Below are positions 1 through 7,872 of a stretch of DNA of 12,893 bases, piece by piece. The DNA comes from Tannerellaceae bacterium (GTDB taxonomy: Bacteria > Bacteroidota > Bacteroidia > Bacteroidales > Tannerellaceae). Under the pieces are notes generated by a model, which did no database searches, was not told the origin of the DNA, and saw only the letters and a list, made by a program, of their open reading frames with translations. Position 1 is the stretch's first letter. The number at the start of each line of letters is the position of its first letter. The DNA lies in contig JAISMW010000044.1 of NCBI GenBank assembly GCA_031276545.1, positions 1 to 12,893 on the forward strand. The letters are read 5' to 3'. A program made the position numbers and the translations under genes.

Positions 1-1
1 G

Positions 2-2590
2 AAACAACATGGTATTCTTATCTGCGGACTGGTGCTGGCGCTGTCCGCCTGCTCCGGCAAACAGCCGCAGTATAAATTTATGAACCCCGACTTGCCGGTA
101 GACGAGCGGGTGAGCGACCTGATAGGACGGCTGACCGTCGAAGAAAAAATAGCGCAGATGATGAACAGTGCGCCGGCCATAGAGCGTTTGGGCATACCGG
201 CCTACAACTGGTGGAACGAAGCCCTGCACGGCGTGGCGCGAAGCCCCTATCCGGCTACTTCCTTCCCGCAGGCCATCGGCATGGCGGCCACCTGGGATAC
301 GGAGTCCGTACGCCGGATGGCAGATTATGTGTCCGACGAAGGACGGGCTATCCATCACGATGCCTTGAAGAAGGGCAAAACAGGTATTTTCCTCGGACTG
401 ACGTACTGGACGCCGAATATCAACATCTTCAGAGACCCCAGATGGGGACGCGGACAGGAAACCTACGGCGAAGACCCTTTCCTGACCGGCGAGATAGGCG
501 CTTCCTTTGTCCGGGGATTGCAGGGAGACGACCCGCGCTATCTCAAGGCGTCGGCCTGCGCAAAGCACTTTGCCGTGCACAGCGGGCCGGAATGGAACCG
601 CCATACGTACAATGCCGAGGTGAGCAGCTTCGACTTGTGGGACACCTATCTCCCCGCTTTTAAAAAGCTGATTGCCGATGCCAAAGTTACCGGAGTGATG
701 TGCGCCTACAACGCCTTCTTCGGACAACCCTGCTGCGGCAGCGATACCCTGATGACGGACATCCTGAGGAATCAGTGGCATTTCGAGGGCTATGTCACCT
801 CCGACTGCGGCGCCATCGACGACTTTTACCGCACGCACAAGACCCATCCCGATGCCGCCGCCGCTTCGGCCGCCGCCGTATGGCATGGTACCGACTGCGA
901 ATGTGGCGATGCGTACCGGGTGCTGGCGGATGCGCTCGGACAGGGACTGATTACGGAAGAAGCCATGGACGCATCCCTGAAAAGACTATTCGGCGTTCGC
1001 TTCCGGTTGGGCATGTTCGACCCCGTCGACAGAGTGCCTTATGCCCGGACGCCCATCTCCGTGCTGGAATCTCCCGAACATAAGGCGCACGCGCTGAAAA
1101 TGGCCCGGCAATCCATCGTGCTGCTTAAAAACGAACAGAACCTGCTGCCCCTGAACAGACGGAAGCTAAAGAAAATAGCCGTTACAGGACCGAATGCCGA
1201 CAGCGAAAGCGTATTGCTGGCCAACTATTACGGATACCCTTCCGAAGTCGTCACCTTGCTGGAAGGCATCCGGGCAAAGGCAGGCAGCGACGTGGAAGTA
1301 ATCTACGAAAAAGGCGTGAACCTGACCGACGATTACGTCTTCACCTCCGAATACCGAGATGCATTCTTTTCGTATGGCGGGACGCCCGGATTCAAGGCCG
1401 ATTATTACACGAACCTGCAGCGCGAGGGCGAACCCGGCCTCTCGCGCATGGAAAAGAAAGTGGATTACAAATGGGGTGACGGGCAGAACATTGCCGACAG
1501 CGTCATCACACGCCGGATGTCGGCCTCCTGGTCTACCGTATTCACTCCGGAAGAGACCAAAGAAGTATGCTTCGAACTGAAAGCCGACGACTGGGCGGAG
1601 CTGCATATCGACGGCGTCAGACAGGAAAAAACAGGCCACATCAACGCCTATTATCCCTTGAAAGCAGAAAAAGGAAAGTCGTACAAAATAGACATCTACT
1701 ACCGCCAGTACGCCGACAATGCGGAAATAAGCTTCGATATGGGAACGCTTAAAAGGGCACAAGCCAAAGAGGTAGCCGCTTCGCTGAAAGAGGCCGACGT
1801 CATTATCTTTGCAGGAGGTATATCCGCCAGGGTAGAAGGGGAAGAAATGGGAGTCGTGATTGACGGATTCAAAAGAGGCGACCGCACATCCATCGACTTG
1901 CCGGCCGTACAGAAAGAATTGCTGAAAGAACTGATCGCTACCGGAAAGCCCGTCGTATTCGTCCTGATGACGGGAAGCGCCATCGGGCTTGAATGGGAAG
2001 CGGAACACATTCCCGCCATCGTGAACGCATGGTACGGCGGACAGGCCGGCGGTCAGGCCGTGGCCGATGTGCTGTTCGGCGATTACAACCCTGCCGGACG
2101 GCTTCCCGTCACCTTCTACCGGAACGTGGACGACCTGCCCGGCTTCGAAGATTACAGCATGGCGAACCGCACCTACCGCTACTTCAGGGGAACGCCCGTC
2201 TATCCTTTTGGATATGGCTTGAGTTATACCTCATTCCGGTACAGCGAACCCGGCATTACGCTCTCCGGCGACCGGTCTGTAAAGGTGAAAGCCACGGTAA
2301 CCAACACCGGCGATACGGACGGCGACGAAGTCATACAGCTTTATGTATCGAATCCGCGTGATTTCACCACTCCCGTTCGGGCGTTAAAAGGTTTCAAGCG
2401 CATTCACCTAAAAGCAGGAGAATCTCAAACCTTTGGATTTACCCTTACACCGGAAGATTTATCGGTGATCAACACAGCCGGCTATCCGGTGCCCATGACG
2501 GGTGAAGTGACGGTCTCCATCGGAGGCGGACAACCATCCGCGCTCTCACTGGCGAATCAGGCATGTGTGCAGGGTCGCATCACCCTGTAA
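2..2590 (+). CDS. GH3 exo-beta-glycosidase lipoprotein with PA14 insert (beta-xylosidase/beta-glucosidase type), 5'-truncated by the window edge
   Basis: This is a glycoside hydrolase family 3 enzyme that would remove terminal sugars, probably xylose or glucose, from plant oligosaccharides in the periplasm. The first in-frame start is GTG at 32, but the frame is open to the window edge and encodes KQHGILICGLVLALSAC, the end of a lipoprotein signal peptide with lipobox LSAC. The real start therefore lies upstream and GTG 32 is not it. Counting from GTG 32, the visible landmarks are: WWNEALHG with E63, a substrate-binding motif typical of GH3 xylosidases; RDPRWGRG at 134; KHF at K178-H179; the nucleophile D258 in TSDCGAIDD; a PA14-like insert at about 453-572; VEGEEMG at 601-607, holding the likely acid/base glutamate; FGYGLSY at 726; and a C-terminal fibronectin III-like domain to the end. 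Domain order matches the Prevotella/Bacteroides xylosidases. No key residue is missing. Substrate is inferred from family only; beta-glucosidase is the alternative. Confidence 0.93.
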   Translation, partial: KQHGILICGLVLALSACSGKQPQYKFMNPDLPVDERVSDLIGRLTVEEKIAQMMNSAPAIERLGIPAYNWWNEALHGVARSPYPATSFPQAIGMAATWDTESVRRMADYVSDEGRAIHHDALKKGKTGIFLGLTYWTPNINIFRDPRWGRGQETYGEDPFLTGEIGASFVRGLQGDDPRYLKASACAKHFAVHSGPEWNRHTYNAEVSSFDLWDTYLPAFKKLIADAKVTGVMCAYNAFFGQPCCGSDTLMTDILRNQWHFEGYVTSDCGAIDDFYRTHKTHPDAAAASAAAVWHGTDCECGDAYRVLADALGQGLITEEAMDASLKRLFGVRFRLGMFDPVDRVPYARTPISVLESPEHKAHALKMARQSIVLLKNEQNLLPLNRRKLKKIAVTGPNADSESVLLANYYGYPSEVVTLLEGIRAKAGSDVEVIYEKGVNLTDDYVFTSEYRDAFFSYGGTPGFKADYYTNLQREGEPGLSRMEKKVDYKWGDGQNIADSVITRRMSASWSTVFTPEETKEVCFELKADDWAELHIDGVRQEKTGHINAYYPLKAEKGKSYKIDIYYRQYADNAEISFDMGTLKRAQAKEVAASLKEADVIIFAGGISARVEGEEMGVVIDGFKRGDRTSIDLPAVQKELLKELIATGKPVVFVLMTGSAIGLEWEAEHIPAIVNAWYGGQAGGQAVADVLFGDYNPAGRLPVTFYRNVDDLPGFEDYSMANRTYRYFRGTPVYPFGYGLSYTSFRYSEPGITLSGDRSVKVKATVTNTGDTDGDEVIQLYVSNPRDFTTPVRALKGFKRIHLKAGESQTFGFTLTPEDLSVINTAGYPVPMTGEVTVSIGGGQPSALSLANQACVQGRITL

Positions 2591-2738
2591 CCTCCATTCG
2601 GTACGTGTCGGTTTCCGCCATCGCTACACCCGCGCCGGCCTGCCGGAGGGGGAGTTGTTAAAAGAGGCAGATGGAAATAGTGTGAAATGTAGCGGAAATT
2701 CATTAATAAGTATTAATTGAGAAGAATTTATCTCATCT
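2591..2738. other. Intergenic region between the GH3 gene and the OmpA/TPR lipoprotein gene
   Basis: No gene is seen here. Just after the GH3 stop there is a short GC-rich inverted repeat, CCGGC at 2635-2639 and GCCGG at 2642-2646. Its loop is too short and no T-run follows, so I do not call it a terminator. Further on the sequence becomes AT-rich and holds ATTAAT-AAGT-ATTAAT at 2702-2717, about 20 nt before the -33 box of the next promoter. The sharp change in base composition separates two transcription units. Confidence 0.5.
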
Positions 2739-2772
2739 TTTGTGTACAGAACAAAAAAATGGTTTAGTTTTG
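2739..2772 (+). promoter_or_regulatory. Bacteroides-type promoter of the OmpA/TPR lipoprotein gene
   Basis: A -7 element TAGTTTTG (consensus TAnnTTTG) lies at 2765-2772 and a TTTG -33 box at 2739-2742. The 22-nt gap is slightly longer than the usual 19-21. Transcription would start near 2778, giving an AT-rich leader of about 75 nt. That leader holds two copies of TATAATAA (2811-2818 and 2825-2832) and a four-codon reading frame (ATG at 2795, stop at 2807-2809). There is no Shine-Dalgarno sequence, as is usual in this phylum. Confidence 0.7.
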
Positions 2773-2852
2773 CAAACGGATGTGACGGGAACTCATGTAT
2801 CATAGCTAACTATAATAATACAAGTATAATAACATTTTAAACTTACATCAAA

Positions 2853-4544
2853 ATGAGCAAAAAGTATGTATTGCCTCTTCTTATCTTGGCATCAATTGTG
2901 ACCTTTTCTTCTTGTTCCAACAAGTTGAATCCGTTAGCAGAGAAGTACGTAAAAGCTGAACCTCAGCCACTCGAGGCTATCGGAGGAAAAGTGCCGGTAA
3001 CTATCGACGCCACTTTCCCCGCGAAATGGTTCAACAAAAATGCAGTGGTAACAATCACCCCGGTTCTAAGGTATCAAGGCGGTGAAGCCTGGGGAACAGC
3101 ATACACTTTCCAGGGCGAGAAAGTGAAAGGCAATAATCAGGTGATACCTCAAAAAGCAGGCGGAAACGCAACGCTTAAGTCTTCTTTCAATTACAAGCCG
3201 GAGATGAAGAAATCCGAACTGTATCTTACATTCGAAGCAAAGATTAAAAACAAAACGGTGCAACTTCCCGACCTTAAAATCGGAGAAGGAGTGCTTGCTA
3301 CCTCCGAACTGGCAGATGCCGCTACGGCAAATGCCGCTATCGGCGCCGACAAATTCCAGCGTATCATCAAGGAAGCCCACAACGCCAACATCATGTTCCT
3401 TATCCAGCAGGCCGAGCTTCGCTCGAAAGAGCTGGCCAAACAGGAAATAAAAGACTGGAAAGACCTGGTTAAAAACGCGAACGAAGCCCCGAATCAGAAT
3501 GTAGCCGTAGAAATATCCGCGTATGCTTCTCCCGACGGTGGTGTGAAATTGAATACCGGTCTGGCCGAAAAACGCGAAAACGTCACCTCGTCTTATCTGG
3601 AAAAAGAACTGAAGAAAGCCAAAGTAGACGTTCCCGTAGATGCTCGTTACACCGCTCAGGACTGGGAAGGATTCCAGGAACTGGTATCTAAATCCTCTAT
3701 CCAGGACAAAGATTTGGTATTGCGCGTGCTCTCGATGTACAAAGACCCCGAACAACGTGAACAGGAAATCAAGAATATCTCTTCTGTTTTCGGAGCGCTG
3801 GCCGAAGAAATCCTGCCCCAGTTGCGCCGTTCACGCCTGACGGCCAATATCGAAATAATTGGTAAATCAGACGATGAAATCAGCGCCTTAGCCAAGAGCA
3901 ACCCCGGCGCACTGAACATAGAAGAAATCCTTTATGCCGCTACATTGACGAATAACGCAGCCGAAAAGGAAGCTATCTACACAAAAGCCAGCCAGCAATA
4001 TCCCAACGACTACCGCACATGGAACAATATCGGTATGATTCGTTTCCGTGCGGGCGACCTCGCCAAGGCCGAAGAATTGTTTAACAAAGCCAATTCGGTA
4101 AAAGCAAACAATGAATCCAATCTGAATCTGGGCTTGATAGCCTTGACCAAGGGGGATAAAGACAAAGCGCAGCAACTGTTCGGAAGCGCAGCCGGCGTGG
4201 CGGAATTGAGCGAAGCCTTAGGTGTACTTTACTTGCAACAGGGTGAATATGCCAAGGCCGTAAGTTCGTTCGGCTCCATTAAGAGCAACAATGCCGCCCT
4301 GGCTCAGATTCTGACGAAAGATTACAGCAAAGCGCTGCAGACGCTGAATGCTGTGACCAATGCCGATGCAACAACCGACTACCTGAAAGCGATCGTTGCG
4401 GCACGTACCAACGACACAAACGGTGTGATAAACAACCTGAAAGCTTCCATAGCGAAAGACAGAGCCTATGTGAAAGAAGCTGCCGGCGATTTGGAATTTG
4501 CCAAGTATACAACAAATTCTCAATTTGCATCTTTGCTCAAATAA
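2853..4544 (+). CDS. Outer-membrane lipoprotein with OmpA-like region and TPR repeats
   Basis: This is a 563-residue envelope protein. Residues 1-20 form a lipoprotein signal peptide, with the lipobox ending TFSSC and lipidation at C21. The residues after the cysteine (SNK) contain no aspartate retention signal, so outer-membrane placement is likely. Residues 30-150 look beta-rich. Residues 217-252 contain VEISAYASPDGG followed by N and LAEKR, which resembles the peptidoglycan-binding OmpA-like fold. The stretch from DWEGF (270) to QLRRSRL (323) matches the insertion and last strand seen in Bacteroidota OmpA-like proteins. Residues about 375-515 hold TPR helices, for example the unit around WNNIGMIRF and the one around EALGVLYLQQGEYAKA. 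It probably bridges peptidoglycan and outer membrane and uses the TPRs to bind a partner, but no specific partner can be named. It has its own promoter and a strong terminator, consistent with abundant monocistronic expression. Base use is more AT-rich than in the GH3 and aroA genes. Confidence 0.88.
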   Translation: MSKKYVLPLLILASIVTFSSCSNKLNPLAEKYVKAEPQPLEAIGGKVPVTIDATFPAKWFNKNAVVTITPVLRYQGGEAWGTAYTFQGEKVKGNNQVIPQKAGGNATLKSSFNYKPEMKKSELYLTFEAKIKNKTVQLPDLKIGEGVLATSELADAATANAAIGADKFQRIIKEAHNANIMFLIQQAELRSKELAKQEIKDWKDLVKNANEAPNQNVAVEISAYASPDGGVKLNTGLAEKRENVTSSYLEKELKKAKVDVPVDARYTAQDWEGFQELVSKSSIQDKDLVLRVLSMYKDPEQREQEIKNISSVFGALAEEILPQLRRSRLTANIEIIGKSDDEISALAKSNPGALNIEEILYAATLTNNAAEKEAIYTKASQQYPNDYRTWNNIGMIRFRAGDLAKAEELFNKANSVKANNESNLNLGLIALTKGDKDKAQQLFGSAAGVAELSEALGVLYLQQGEYAKAVSSFGSIKSNNAALAQILTKDYSKALQTLNAVTNADATTDYLKAIVAARTNDTNGVINNLKASIAKDRAYVKEAAGDLEFAKYTTNSQFASLLK

Positions 4545-4578
4545 CAGAGCGCGTTTCATTACGATAAAATTTTTACGG

Positions 4579-4610
4579 AGAGGTTGCCCAAAAAGCAACC
4601 TCTTTTTCTT
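4579..4610 (+). terminator. Intrinsic (rho-independent) terminator after the OmpA/TPR lipoprotein gene
   Basis: A perfect 9-bp stem is formed by AGAGGTTGC (4579-4587) and GCAACCTCT (4595-4603) around the 7-nt loop CCAAAAA, followed directly by a T-rich tail to 4610. It lies 35 nt after the lipoprotein stop codon and should end that transcript. The ATG of the methyltransferase follows after only 5 nt. On the opposite strand the sequence after the stem is not a continuous T-run, so the terminator is mainly one-directional. Confidence 0.93.
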
Positions 4611-4615
4611 ACGCT

Positions 4616-5788
4616 ATGAAACACTTCATCCGCGAACATGCCGGAGATGATCTGAACCGGTTGCTGTTGAGCGCTTCCCGGTATCCGGAAATCAATGTGC
4701 CCCGGGCTGTTGAACAAATCGACTGCCGACGTCGGATACGGGATAAACTCCCTTCGTGGTACGCCAACGACGAACTGATTTTTCCGGCAGTCATCGCCGC
4801 AGAGCAATGCTCTTCGGAGCAGACCGCCTTGTACAGGCAGCGCTTGGTGGATGCCTCGGCACATGTATGCGATTTGACCGGAGGCTTGGGCATAGACAGT
4901 TTTTTCTTTTCGCGCAAAGTGAAACAGGTTACATATATAGAACGTATGGGGAAGTACTGCGATGCGGCACGGCAGAATTTTGCACGGCTTGGCGCATATC
5001 ATATAGATGTACGGGAAGGCGATGCGGCGGCATTGCTCCCCGGTTTACCCTCTTCTGTGGATGTATTCTATATTGATCCGGCCCGAAGAGGTAGCGGAGG
5101 CAAACGCCTTTTCGCCCTCCGGGAATGCGAACCCGATCTGACAGTGCTCTTACCCTCTTTGCTGCAGCGCGCTCCCAAAGTAATCGCCAAGCTGTCGCCT
5201 ATGGCCGACTTGCGGCAAACTTTATCCCTGCTTCCCGGCACGACGGAAGTGCATGTCCTTTCGGTAAGGAACGATTGCAAAGAATTGCTGTTTGTTATCG
5301 AACGGAAGGCTTTCGCCGGTCCGCCCCCGGTGCATTGTATCCATTTCACGGGAGAAAGGGAAGAATCTTTTTCCTTCGACCTGCAAGAAGAAAAATCTTT
5401 TCCGGCAGCTTGGACAAACAGTGTACAAACCTATTTGTACGAACCCAATGCGTCCATCCTGAAAGCCGGCGCTTTCAAATGTGTGACCCGCTACGGCGTA
5501 AAAAAACTGCACGTAAACAGCCATCTGTACACTTCCTGCGACCTGCGGGAAGACTTTCCCGGCAGACAGTTCAAAGTAGAACAGGTGCTGCCGTTTAGCA
5601 GTACATGCTGTAAGACCCTGCGCAGAGTTATACCACAGGCTCATATCACCACCCGGAATTTCCCCCTGACGCCGGAAGTCTTAAGGCAACGCACAAAGAT
5701 TGCCGACGGCGGCGAGCGCTATCTGTTTGCCACCACCCTGTGCGGCGACATGAAAACATTGATTGTGTGCCGGAAGATTCATACCTGA
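4616..5788 (+). CDS. Class I SAM-dependent methyltransferase, PG_1098 / THUMP-like family
   Basis: This 390-residue protein has a Rossmann-type SAM-binding core: motif I is DLTGGLGID at 86-94, the acidic residue after strand 2 is E109 (YIERMGKY), and a catalytic-loop-like YIDPARR has D154-P155-A156-R157. An N-terminal helical part (1-80) precedes the core. The C-terminal part (about 230-390) fits the ferredoxin-like plus THUMP-like arrangement known from the Porphyromonas gingivalis PG_1098 family. The DPAR motif and the THUMP-like tail suggest RNA or another nucleic acid as substrate, but the real substrate is not established. The ATG at 4616 is the only plausible start: the frame upstream runs into the terminator without another ATG, and the next in-frame methionine lies well inside the protein. 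No promoter of the TAnnTTTG type is visible between the terminator and this ATG, so expression may depend on read-through of the terminator. Confidence 0.85.
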   Translation: MKHFIREHAGDDLNRLLLSASRYPEINVPRAVEQIDCRRRIRDKLPSWYANDELIFPAVIAAEQCSSEQTALYRQRLVDASAHVCDLTGGLGIDSFFFSRKVKQVTYIERMGKYCDAARQNFARLGAYHIDVREGDAAALLPGLPSSVDVFYIDPARRGSGGKRLFALRECEPDLTVLLPSLLQRAPKVIAKLSPMADLRQTLSLLPGTTEVHVLSVRNDCKELLFVIERKAFAGPPPVHCIHFTGEREESFSFDLQEEKSFPAAWTNSVQTYLYEPNASILKAGAFKCVTRYGVKKLHVNSHLYTSCDLREDFPGRQFKVEQVLPFSSTCCKTLRRVIPQAHITTRNFPLTPEVLRQRTKIADGGERYLFATTLCGDMKTLIVCRKIHT

Positions 5789-5807
5789 AAAATATACCGT
5801 TTTCAAA

Positions 5808-5815
5808 TACCTTTG
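5808..5815 (+). promoter_or_regulatory. Probable -7 promoter element of the DUF349 gene
   Basis: TACCTTTG matches the Bacteroides -7 consensus TAnnTTTG exactly and lies 20 nt after the methyltransferase stop. No good TTTG -33 box is present at the expected distance (around 5783-5788), so the promoter is either weak or factor-dependent. The predicted leader of about 105 nt is very AT-rich and contains a run of eight or more A residues near 5839-5846. Confidence 0.5.
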
Positions 5816-5850
5816 TCACGAATTTAGAGGCAAATAATAAAAAAAACAGT

Positions 5851-5880
5851 CTAATAATGCCGTAATCCCAAAATTATTAG
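5851..5880 (+). repeat. AT-rich inverted repeat in the leader of the DUF349 gene
   Basis: CTAATAAT at 5851-5858 is the exact reverse complement of ATTATTAG at 5873-5880, with 14 nt between. It could form a weak 8-bp hairpin in the leader RNA or be a protein-binding site. There is only one G-C pair per stem and no proper T-tail, so it is not called a terminator for the methyltransferase gene. Confidence 0.35.
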
Positions 5881-5926
5881 TTTAATTTGTGATTCAAATA
5901 GGATAATAAATCCTTTTCTTAAAAAT

Positions 5927-7837
5927 ATGCAATTGAATATGAAGGACACTCATGAAACTAATTTGCCCGTAGAAGAAACCGGTAAATTGGAAGAAACTAA
6001 AGTTTCGGACATCATTCCGGAAAACACCGCGGAAGAAGTTCCGGCAGAGGAAGTCATTGTGACGGAAGATGTGACGGAGAACCCGGTTCCGGACGAAAGT
6101 TCCGAGGAATCAGTACTTGTGAATAACAGTAAACTGACAAAGGAAGAAATTCTCAGTAAACTGGCGGAATTACTAAATGCTTCGGCAGGGATTCTACGCA
6201 GTGACGTGGATTCTCTTAAGCAGGCGTTTTATAAAATTCACAAGGCTGATGTGGACGAAAAGAAAAGAGTATTCCTTGAAAACGGAGGAAAAGAAGAAGA
6301 CTTCCATGCACCCGAAGACAAAACGGAAGCGAAAATAAAGGAACTGCTGAACACCTATAAGGAAAAAAGAGCGATTCTGCACGTAGCGGATGAACAGCGA
6401 AAGGCGGCCAATTATGCCCTGAAACTGCAACTGATCGACCGGATGAAGGAGTTGACGGAAAGTCAGGATGACTTCAACAAACTCTATAACGAATTTAAAG
6501 AAATTCAGCAGCGATGGAAAGAAGCCAAGCCCGTTCCGCAGGAACATGCAAACGAGTTGTGGAAAAATTATCAGATTTACAGCGAACGCTTTTACGATCT
6601 GGTAAAGATAAACCACCAGTTCCGCGATTATGATTTCAAAAAGAATCTGGAAATAAAGACCATCCTTTGCAACGCCGCAGAAAAACTGGAACACGAACCG
6701 GATGTGGTATCGGCCTACCACCAAATGCAAAAACTGCGTCAACAGTGGCGCGAAACAGGCCCCGTGGCCAGAGAAATAAGGGAAGATTTGTGGAATCGCT
6801 TCAAGGCTATCTCTGCGGCGATAAACAAACGGCATCAGGAGCATTTTGAAGGACAGAAAGCCAAAGAGGAAACTAATCTGGAAGCCAAAACAGCAATCTG
6901 CGAACAAGTGGAAAACATCGACTACAGCGCGTTGACAACACTCAAAAAATGGGAAAAGAAAAGCAAAGAAATCATAGCTTTGCAGAAAAAGTGGAAACAC
7001 ATCGGTTATGCTCCTAAAAAATATAACGCCAAAATCTTTGAACGCTTCCGCGCCGCGTGTGATACCTACTTCAGCCGGAGAGGAGAGTTCTACCGGAACA
7101 GCAAGGTAGAAACGGATAAAAACCTTGCAATGAAAAAAGCCCTGTGTGAAAAGGCGGAAGCATTGAAAGACAGTTCTGAATGGAGAGAGGCAACCGACAA
7201 ACTGATATCCATGCAAAAAGAATGGAAAACCATCGGCGAGGTGTCCCCTAAATATTCCGGAACACTGTGGAAGCAGTTTATATCCGCATGTGATTATTTC
7301 TTTGAACGGAAGAACAGGCATTTCGCTTCCCCGAAAGATTCCGAAGAATCCAATCTGGAGGCCAAACAGGTGTTAATTAAAAAAATAAATACGCTGGATG
7401 AGGCACTGGAATATGATAAAGCGGTGAGCCTGCTGAAAGAATATATGAATGAATGGAATGCCATCGGTCATGTGCCTTTCGGGGAGAAAGACCGGATATA
7501 TGATGAATACCACGAAGCGGTAGATAAACAGTTCGGCCGCCTGAAAATAGATCAGAACGACCATCACCTGAAAACGTTCCGTAACAATCTGAACGATACG
7601 GCAAGCGGAGACAAAGGAAAAGGAAAGCTGTACGGAGAACGGGATAAATTGATGCGTGCGTACGAACGGATGAAAAGCGACTTGCAAACCTATGAAAACA
7701 ATATCGGTTTTCTGAGCAGTTCCTCCAAAGGGGGAAACAGCCTCATCAAAGAGATGGAACGCAAGATTGAAAAGTTGAAGGACGAAATGGCGCTTCTTAT
7801 TAAGAAGATTGAAGCCATCGACGAAAATCTGGAATAA
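5927..7837 (+). CDS. DUF349-repeat coiled-coil protein of unknown function
   Basis: This is a 636-residue protein without signal peptide or membrane segment, so probably cytoplasmic. Residues 1-65 are acidic and low in complexity, rich in E, V, P and T, and probably disordered. Then follow five DUF349 units marked by a conserved W-x-x-x-G/K-x-V/A-P pattern: WKEAKPVP at 197, WRETGPVA at 274, WKHIGYAP at 356, WKTIGEVS at 433 and WNAIGHVP at 510. The intervals are 77, 82, 77 and 77 residues. Each unit continues into a charged helix such as ERFRAACDTYF, and the last 80 residues form a Lys/Glu-rich coiled coil. DUF349 proteins have no established biochemical role that I can name. Two starts are possible, ATG 5927 (MQLNMKD) and ATG 5939 (MKDTHET). 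I give the longer, but the second is equally plausible. Only a few nucleotides separate its stop from the likely start of the ATP-grasp gene, suggesting co-transcription. Confidence 0.88.
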   Translation: MQLNMKDTHETNLPVEETGKLEETKVSDIIPENTAEEVPAEEVIVTEDVTENPVPDESSEESVLVNNSKLTKEEILSKLAELLNASAGILRSDVDSLKQAFYKIHKADVDEKKRVFLENGGKEEDFHAPEDKTEAKIKELLNTYKEKRAILHVADEQRKAANYALKLQLIDRMKELTESQDDFNKLYNEFKEIQQRWKEAKPVPQEHANELWKNYQIYSERFYDLVKINHQFRDYDFKKNLEIKTILCNAAEKLEHEPDVVSAYHQMQKLRQQWRETGPVAREIREDLWNRFKAISAAINKRHQEHFEGQKAKEETNLEAKTAICEQVENIDYSALTTLKKWEKKSKEIIALQKKWKHIGYAPKKYNAKIFERFRAACDTYFSRRGEFYRNSKVETDKNLAMKKALCEKAEALKDSSEWREATDKLISMQKEWKTIGEVSPKYSGTLWKQFISACDYFFERKNRHFASPKDSEESNLEAKQVLIKKINTLDEALEYDKAVSLLKEYMNEWNAIGHVPFGEKDRIYDEYHEAVDKQFGRLKIDQNDHHLKTFRNNLNDTASGDKGKGKLYGERDKLMRAYERMKSDLQTYENNIGFLSSSSKGGNSLIKEMERKIEKLKDEMALLIKKIEAIDENLE

Positions 7838-7872
7838 CAATCAAATTACATTATTACAACCCGGGGCACGAA

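Noticed and set aside
1166..2008. A 280-codon open frame on the minus strand inside the GH3 gene
   Set aside because: There are no motifs and no start context, and it is fully contained in a gene with an intact active site.
2635..2646. A GC-rich inverted repeat after the GH3 gene as a terminator
   Set aside because: The stem is only five pairs, the loop would be two bases, and no T-run follows.
4497..4535. A promoter for the methyltransferase within the end of the lipoprotein gene
   Set aside because: CATCTTTG (4528-4535) lacks the T of TAnnTTTG, and the nearest TTTG (4497-4500) is 27 nt away. Such a transcript would also run into the terminator.
6194..7321. A 375-codon open frame on the minus strand inside the DUF349 gene
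   Set aside because: The translation is a Phe/Leu-rich string, which is what the reverse complement of Lys/Glu-rich coiled-coil codons gives. The plus-strand protein has clear repeats.
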